The notes under the pieces are model-generated. The model did no database searches, had not been told where the DNA came from, and saw only the letters and a list, made by a program, of their open reading frames with translations. A stretch of 64,000 nt of DNA from Struthidea cinerea (lineage: Eukaryota; Chordata; Aves; Passeriformes; Corcoracidae). Location: assembly GCA_013397865.1 (NCBI GenBank), contig VZTI01001782.1, forward strand, positions 520,248 to 584,247, in the 5' to 3' direction. The position numbers and the translations under genes are program-made. Position 1 is the stretch's first letter; each line of letters starts with the position of its first letter. This document shows, piece after piece, positions 53,201 through 62,200 of this stretch.

Positions 53201-56200
53201 TTTCTAAATGGTACAAGATAGGAATTGTCAGTATTATGATGCTGAATTCTGTAAATCACAGTACTTTTGCATGTAATTCAAATGTGGATTAATGAAAGTG
53301 AATTATTTAAATATTAAAATCAATGAAAAATTCAATTACCAGAAATGTTTTATACATAGGACTAAAAATGTTGTACCAGAGCTTAATTTTTCTGTAAACA
53401 TAATGGAGCATTAGCTTAAATATTGACAGTGTCAGCACCTTCAGCTGTTACTCTTGTGGGTTTCTATTACAGTGAAATAAAGGAAACAAAAAGGCTTAGA
53501 AGTGTCAGCAAAAGCACATTTTAACCTGTACAGGCAGTTTAAAAGCGAGTGCAAATTCCAAAACATAGGAAGAAACCTTCTGTGGCATGTATTGTCTTGT
53601 ATGTAAGACTAAGATCTGGACATTCATATGCAGTACTTGTCTGTTAAGTGTGATGATGATATGACCAATATTGACAATTCAGTGATCTGACCCAGCCCTG
53701 GCTGGCTGCAATCCTTATGGAATGCCGAGTAAATCCATCTTCTTGTTTTCAGCACACTCGTCCCATGTACATGCCTTGCATCTGGAAATGCCTTTAACCA
53801 ATAGTCTCAAGTTACCCAAAGGGAATAGTAAAAAAAAGAGGTCTTCCACATCAGTGAGCTCTGAAGGGACAGAGAGACAGTGCTCTGTGCCCATAAAGGA
53901 GAAATGTTTTGAGAGTCTGAAGGAGAAAATATTAAAGAACATGATTGAGAAGGACAAGCATTCAGAAGTTGGTAAACTACAATACTTTTTGTTTCCAGTG
54001 CTTTAGACAATAAAAATAATTGTAAAATGACATGAAAAATAATTGTATTGTTTGCATGTTTCTTATTATTGTGTGCCATTAGGATTTTTTACAGTCTAAT
54101 GACTTTTACAAGAAAGTAGGTCATCAGCCAGGCATTGGCCTTATGGCATATATTCTTTCAACTTGCAGGTGCAGCTAGAATGGAAAGAAAAGGAAAACTG
54201 GAAGAGAAAAGTTCTTCAACATATGGTACGTAGAGAGCAGTGTTATTTTTAGGGAAAAAGGAAAAATTCTCTAACACTTCATGTCTCTGAAGAGCAGATG
54301 TAAAAGCATATTTCCTGGGCCCAGCTGCAATTTTTGTTTGTTAAGGTCTTAAAAATTTGTGTCTATGACACGTTTGTAATAGAAGAATAATTTGTAAGAT
54401 AAAATGAAAGTGCCCATAGCAAGGATCTTGAGGGATCCTAAAGTACCTATAAGAGGCCCACTGCCTCTGGTTTTACATTTGGTTAGGGTTTTTTTTAGTA
54501 GAATGAATAATACTGGCTATTTCATTGTACTGTCAGACTTGAGATGGGAAGAGCAAACAAGGGTTACTAGCAAAACATTTGGCAATTTATGAAATAAAAT
54601 ATAAATTGAAGAGGACTCTGGTTTTGTCCTGTGTTAAAAATAAAATAAATTATTAGAGACCGGCAAGAATTCAGAAGTGATTCTGCCTTTTTCAGGAGGT
54701 AAAGGTCTTGTCTCTGTGTTCCTCAGGAAGATAAGACGGCTCCAATTTGTGTGCAGGGAACAATCTTGACTTTGAGGCTTATTTTTTGTAGCAAGTTAAT
54801 TTCCTTGTTATTTGTCTCCCTGCTGATAACTTATCAAATAGAGTGAAAATGTGGGATGTATTTTGTCTGGGAAAAATTAACAGGATAGAAAGAATTTTTC
54901 AGAGTCGAAGTACTTGTCCTCGTGTATACCAACAGTGGTTAAAAGTGAATTGCAGCGTAAAAAATGTGTCAAATTTGAGTCAGAATCAGTTTTCTATAAG
55001 GATGCCACTGTATAGTGCAGAGTGCTGACAACAGCAGCAGATCTGTGAAATTTCCTTCAAATGTCTTTCTGTACGCCTAATATGTGGTTTTAGGACAATG
55101 TAGCCTTTATAATTGGGAATTTTGCGCTTGTGAAAGCTTTTTCTCTTGCCCAAATCTTTTTGTTATAAACTGTAAGTAAAATAGAAGTTACAAGCTATTT
55201 ATATGATACTACATATTTTGTGTAAGTACTTTGCTGTATTTTTTTCTGCTATGATGTCTTACTTTGAAATACTTAAAATGATAAAATGCTATTTGTTGAG
55301 TGAGATTTCTTTGAAATGTTACACCAGCTATTAATAAGAGATGTGCCCAAAATATCAAGTAAATTAACTGAATCATTTTGATCTGACTAGACAGCTAGAG
55401 CACTTGATTTTGAATGCCTTGTTTAGGTTAAGCTGCTTTAAATTGTTTAATTTTTATTTCAGCTAAGAAGAAAGAAAAAGAAAAGGAGAAAAAGGAGAGG
55501 AAGGAAAAAGATCATAAACCAAAACAGAAAAAGAAGAAGAAAAAAAAGAAGAAATCAAAACAGCATGGTAAGTTCAATTTATATTTTTTTAAAGTAAGTA
55601 AAACCACCCAGTGTATTTCTAGCATTAGGTAGTAAAACTTGTTTGTAAACAATATGAATGTAAAGTTTCAGACATGTCCAAGAGTAAGTTTTAGCATTAA
55701 ATATGAGAAGGACACTTGGGTCTGTGACTTCTCTTTTTTCTTGTATTTCTAGCCTGTCTCTATGTGATAGACACATAACTATTTCATAGATGTTTTTTCT
55801 TCCTCGAAAATGAATGCTTGTTGTTTTCATCTCTTTAAATTCTTCATTTGAAGCTCTGTATACATGTCCTACCTATTTTGCTTGGACATTAAAATTATTC
55901 TAGTATCTAGTTTGTTGCTGAATTTCAGTGGTTTACTGTATGCAATGCACCCCCTCTTTAACAGTTAATCCTTAACAGCTGAGGTTGGCATCTCTGTTGT
56001 AACAGCCTTGTCTATTGCCTTGACAAATGTTTGTGGATTATGTGTTTCTCTGTCCAAAATTTGTGCTATAACATGAAAATACTTCCAGATCATCAGTGCT
56101 TGAGTGTGAATTGCAATATTGTAGGTTTCGTGTACTTCACCATCTTTATACTGGAGTAATATAATTTTAAGCTATAAACTTCCAATTGCTTATTTTACCT

Positions 56201-59200
56201 AAAAATCATTGGGAGCTTCTTACTTGCACTGAGAAAGTATCTAAGTGTTTGCAAGAAGGTACTGATAAATGCTAGGTATGTGCCCAGTATTGTTCTTTGG
56301 TTTTGTCTTCTTGTGGTCATAAGGTGGCTTGTTGTGGGCTGGGGATTTTTGGGGTTTTTTGGGGGTTTTTTTTGATGTTTTGGTTTTTTGGTTTGTTGTT
56401 TTTTGGGGTTTTTTTGGGATTTTTTTTTGTTGTTGTTTTTTGTCTCATCTTCTTTCCTTTGGTGTTTTTGCCAGCTTGTCTTGAAACTTAGAAGCTTGGC
56501 AGAGGTATCATATTTAGGTTCCAATTTCTAGGGGTCTTACCCAGCGTTTGTAAATATGAAAAGAAAATATGCCTAATGCCTCAACAAATAGAAATCTTAA
56601 ATCCAGATGCAAAAAGCAGAGTGAGTAAAACTTGAGTATTTTATTCTTTGCAAATTCATCTTGTGAAAATCTGGGTTTAGCAATTCAGAGGTATTCAATC
56701 TGTTTTTTTTTTTTTTAACTGGGGAAAAAATTAAAATACTCTGGTAGATTCTGACTCCAGTGTCTGACCCTGAAAAAGCCCATCTGTCAAAAGAAACAGC
56801 ACTCTCTCTCTCTCTCTCCAAGACTAGGTCACTCCACTCCAGGTGTGGATAGATGTGTAAGGGTGTGAGGCATGCTCCTTTTGTTTGAAATAAAATTGAG
56901 GCATCTTGGGGAAGAAGAGGGAGTGGGTACGTTGTGTGCCCCAGATAAGTTTTGCACAAGGCTTTAAGACAAACCAACAAACCTCAACAAAAACTGGTTT
57001 TTGTGCTCCAAGTGTGTGTATGATTTATGTATAAATCATGTATGTATAAAGTATGTATGACTATAAAACCCATGTGTAGCAGAAGGTAGGTAACTCCTGT
57101 TCTTTATGCTGCTCTGTTGCAGTGAGATTGAAAGCCGTGCAGCATGAAGTAATCAACTCAGTTGCTCCTTGAGTTGACTACAGTGAATACACTTGGGAAA
57201 TGCTGGAGATAGTCTGCATTGGACAGAGACAGTAAAGGGGAAAGTGACTTCATGGAAGGTTATCCAGGAGAGGATATTGTGGAACCCATAGCAGGAAAAC
57301 TGTAGTTACAGGTGGAAGCAGGAATGCTTCCTACAGAAGGATCAAAGTGCAGTAATCTGATTACTTGCTTATATTTGTAGTACTAAGTTTTATGGGTAGC
57401 TACTCATGATTACTGATGGAAGCCAAGGGCATGCTCAGGTGGGTCCAGAGGAAGGCCACAGTGATGATCAGGAGGCTGGAGCACCTCCCCTATGAGAAGA
57501 GGCTGAGAGCCTGTTTAGCCTAGAAAAGAGAAGGCTGGGGGAAGACCTTGTAGTAGCCTCTTAGTACTTACAGGAGACCTACAGGAAGGATGGGGAGGGA
57601 CTCTTTAAAGGGAATGTAGCAGTAGGGCGAGGGGTAACAGTTTTAAACTGAAAGAGGGTAGATTTAGGTTAGATACTCGGAAGAAATCCTTTTCTGTGGG
57701 GGTGGTGAGCCACCAGAACAGGTTGCCCAGAGAAGTTGTGGATGTCCCATCCCTGGAAGTGTTGAAGGCCAGGTTGGATGGGCCTCTGACAAACCTGGTC
57801 TACTGGAAGGTGTCCCTGCCCATGGCAGGGGGGGTGGAACAGAATGATCTTAAAGGTCCCTTCCAACCCTAAATATTCAATGATTTGCAATTACATGACT
57901 TTCCTAGGACAGTCTCTCCAGTCATTAGATTAGGGACAGGGTTGCAAATATGTTTCTTGAGACTGTTGAAAATGGTTTATATTAGAGGAAAAGATATGAT
58001 GCTGATATCAATATAAATGTCAGTACCACTGTATGACCAGCAGGCAGAAACACGTGGTGTTGTCTATGCTTGTGTGTGTGCTATAACAGCCTCATCCTGC
58101 TCCTCTCTCTGGCTGAGCAGGAAGATAATACTGAGATGTATAAGTACAGTGGGGATCTCTGCAACAGGTGGGCTCAGACACTGGCTGCCCAGTAGCTCCT
58201 CTGAATCCCAGTCTTTCCAGTTTCTGGTGCCTGCAGATAGGAGCTCACGGGACAGCAGCCCCACTGCAGTACAGTCTCACTTCCGTGCGCATTCTCTCAC
58301 TCCCAGCATTGGCCCGGACTCCCCGGGTCCCCAGAGCTCCCCCAGCCCAGCTCTCCTGCTTAGAGAGGCACTTTACCCAGAGCTGGCCCTTGCAGACCCC
58401 CTGACCCCTTTCTCCCAGGCCATTTCACCTGCTGGTCCAGCTTGATCCATGCGAGCAATCAGACACTTGGACTGGCTGCAGGTGCCGTAGCATGAGTTCT
58501 TGGGCCTCTGTCACCAGAAATCCCTGGTATGGGGCTAGCACTGCAGTCACTGCAGTCTGAGTGCTGGCACCACAGACACATGGACCTTTTGACCTGCAGT
58601 GCTACTGCATTTGCTGGCACACAGACCATGTACACACCTGAACCCAGAATGGAGAGCCCCTCCCCTGTGTAAGAGATGGAAATGAGATTTAATAAGAATC
58701 ACAGAATAGGTGATGTTGGAAGGGACCTCTGGAGGTGCAGTGGTCCAACCCCCTCGTCCTGGTGCTGGTTGGCCGGGATTATGTCCAGACAACTTTTCAA
58801 TGGCTCTGAGGAGGGAGACTGACAACCTCTGCCAGCACAGACTGGGTGCAGGGCATGGCCAGATGAGTGTATTGACCACAGAACTATTAATGCATAACTG
58901 GCCTTTTGTATCCTGTTACTCCCCTGTTCTCCCCATAATTGTTCTTCCCAAATTACTTCAGTCCATCCATTTTCCCTACCTTTATTTTCTTCCCTAAACT
59001 TTTCATAGTAAGTCATTTGCAAACCCAAAATGATTTTCCCCCACATCCTATAGTGTCCCCCACTGGTAGCCCACTGGGCCACAACTGCCCTTAGTCCAGA
59101 AGATGATCCAGAGAGCTGCTGTGGGTAGCACATCGTGATGGGTTTCATGCATGGATAATGGAGGTGATGGCACTGCTGGGAAAGTCTTAAGAGGTGCCTG

Positions 59201-62200
59201 GCCAGGGTGTGTTTGTTGTTTGCTTGCTTATCCTCCTCCTTTGGGGCTGTGTGTATGTATTCTCCTGGGATGCTCCCTAGCCCATCCCAGGACCTTTTGG
59301 CCCATTGATGTCTCCTGGGATGGGCCTGGGAAGATCCAAAGACTATTTCCTCTGGGCTCCCTGTGCTCCTCTGCAGGGGTGCAGACAAGCTTTTATCCCT
59401 TAAACTGACAGGGTCATCTGTGGTTGCTTCTAGGTAGCAATGCTGGTAGTGCTGCAAGCAGACCTAAGGCAAAGGAGAGAGTCACCAGCAGCATCTCTAA
59501 GGATAGCAGATGGTGCAGGATGAATTGTGGAAAAAAGAAGACTGCATAAAATTCTAGGAAAAAATTACCCCTCTGTGCTTTCAGAGATAGGGGAGTTACA
59601 ATTGGTGATGCTTCTTTTATCTATCAAACTTGATTATGTTTCTTACTGGAAATTTTTTAATAAAATGTTACAAAGAGCTTTTGCCGTTTCTTATTTACTG
59701 TTTCCTCATCCTGATACCTCAGCGTCGATATTCTTTACTTGTCAACATAATGCTGCAGTATAATCTATGCACAATATTCTTCTGGGGTTTTTTGCGTTTG
59801 TCATGAATTTTAGTTTTTAAGATTGACTTCTTTTCTTTTAACTTTTCAGATTATTCGGATTATGAAGACAGTTCTGTTGAATTCCTGGACAGGTGCTCCT
59901 CTCCCTTAACGCGGTCCTCGGGCAGCTCTCTGACTTTGCGCAGCATGTTCTCAGAGAAGAACACTTCATACCAGTATCCAAGAGCTATCCTGTCCGTTGA
60001 CCTTAGTGGAGAAAGTAGGTTGAATGAACAGCAAATTTTGGTTTATAGGTTTAACTTGTTAAGAAAGAGAATTTTAAAGGAAATAATTTGGTTTATGTTT
60101 GGGATTGTAGCTATAAATATAGCAACTGATTTATCCTTCATCTTTTTAAATCAAAATGCTTACACTCCTTAAGCTGTTCTACATTGTACTTGCTTTGGTT
60201 AAGTGTTGCTACTCTGCATCTGAGGAGAGCATGTTAAAAGCACTTTGCAGAATTCATCTTGAAATCTCATATACCAGCAGTGTGTTTGAGAGCAATTTTT
60301 TTGCTAATGCAGATTAAGATTTTTAACTGTCAAAACTCCCTGTATTTCTGTGAATTATTGTGTCGCTCCACACACAGTTTCACGTGTTTTTTTTTTTTTT
60401 TTTATTAGACCTTTCAGATGTGGAGTTCTTGGATGATTCTTCCACAGAGAGTTTGTTACTTAGTGGTGATGAATACAATCAGGATTTTGATTCAACTAAC
60501 TTTGAAGAATCTCAGGATGAAGATGATGCTCTCAATGAAATTGTTAGATGCATTTGTGAACTTGATGAAGAAAATGGCTTTATGATTCAGGTAAAGAAGT
60601 TTGGCGTGTGGAGTTATATTTCCCATGTGAATGTTTTGCTTGTGGAGGTGCCCTTTTGACGTGTTGCAGACTGAAATTATGTAGAGAGCTGTACATAAGT
60701 GAACAAGAACAAAATATTTCTTTGTTCTGCACTTTGTTTGGCTCTGTTCAGTGGATGCAGAGGTGTTGCTCTAGGATGGGGTTTCTCTAGCAATTTGATA
60801 CGTCGGACAAATTTGTAAGGAAAGGTAACCTTTTTCTTTATAGTCAGCTGATAAATTTGGAATAAAGTATCCTTTGCCACAAACCATCGCTTCTGTTCCC
60901 CAGACCATCCTGATTATACGAGCTCTTCTGGTTTGGCTCTTGTGCTTTGCAGCACCGTTTATTGAAACCTCTGTGCTCACTGTAAATGTCCCTCCTCTGT
61001 GTGCAACATATCTCCTGTGCAGACACTAAATACTGTCAGTACTGTGATGTGTGTTTCATCTTTAGAATAGCGCTTCTGTCACACTGGATATCACTACCAG
61101 GTTTTAGAAACTGCTGAGAATTTACATCTTAAGTTGGTATGGATAAAATGGAAGAAGAGTGTACCGTGTCTGCACAGCATTCAGGTGTTGATGGATTGCA
61201 ACACCTGCTGCTTATTTCTTTGTGCTCCAATGAGGAGAGCATTTTTCATCCATGAGTAATTTCAAGTCTTTTTTCTCAAGGAATTTATAATGCAGTGATT
61301 AAATCAGGTGCAAAAAGCAGTAAGTAAGAACTCAGTTGTCAATAACTTAAAAAAGGTCATGAACTTCCTGTGTTTTTTACACCCATTCAAAAAACAGGTT
61401 TGTATTCAACTATTACTGTGGTACAGTTTCTGTTGACAGTATGGAGCCTTTTAGTCGAGATTTAAAGGAAACAAGTAGGGCTGACGTGTTAGTGGACTTA
61501 CTCTTCTGGAATTGACAGAGCCCTGGCAATGGAGAGCACACAGGATGTCTCTGGGAGCAGGTTGAATTGCAGTGCTGTGTTGGAGGAACCGAGCAGGAGT
61601 TCAGCTGTGGTAACAATGTGGAAAAATGGACTGGTGTAGCAATCTTTGGAGACAGGAGAGGATATTGTAGCTGTAGTGACAGGAGGAAAGGTGACTTCAG
61701 TGTTTTGAACAGGTTGATGCTCAAAGGCATGTCGAAGCAACGAGGGGAGATTTTCAGCAGTGAGCTAACAGGTAGAGCTAACAGGTATTTAAAACACTGG
61801 CAAGCACAGACTTGAGAAAAGGAAATATCTTTTTAAGAGGTAGTTTCTTGCCTGTTTTTGAAGTCCAATGGCAGCCTGATTTTTCCTCTTCATGCTTGTC
61901 TCACTGAGAGCAACCAGTTTGCTGTTTCTAAGCTCTCATGTCTTACCACTTCTATTTTGCTCTCCTATTCTCTTGTTTCTCCTCTTTCATTTTCTCTTCA
62001 TTTTCTTTTTCTTTTAGATTTTCCATTGGTGCGATATTAAAAGCACATCTTTCTAGCGCACTGGAGAGATGCTTTGTAAATATAAATAATTAAACTGAAG
62101 AGTTTTCTACTTTTCACTGTTATGCTGTAATGTATTACATTATCTTTCTACTTTACTATAATATTATTCTCCTGTCTTATGTTTCACTACTAAATATGTA

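Larger units (their letters stand above)
55568..59849 (+). other. PHF20L1 intron 14
   Basis: A 4.3 kb intron. It has a T/G-rich low-complexity tract with G-runs (56336-56441), a (CT)n run at about 56803-56819, and a repeat cluster from 57425 to 59420. Confidence 0.85.

Noticed and set aside
58699..59457. 252-codon minus-strand frame in intron 14
   Set aside because: It spans a CR1 tip and repeat copy 3, so it is repeat-derived and non-coding.
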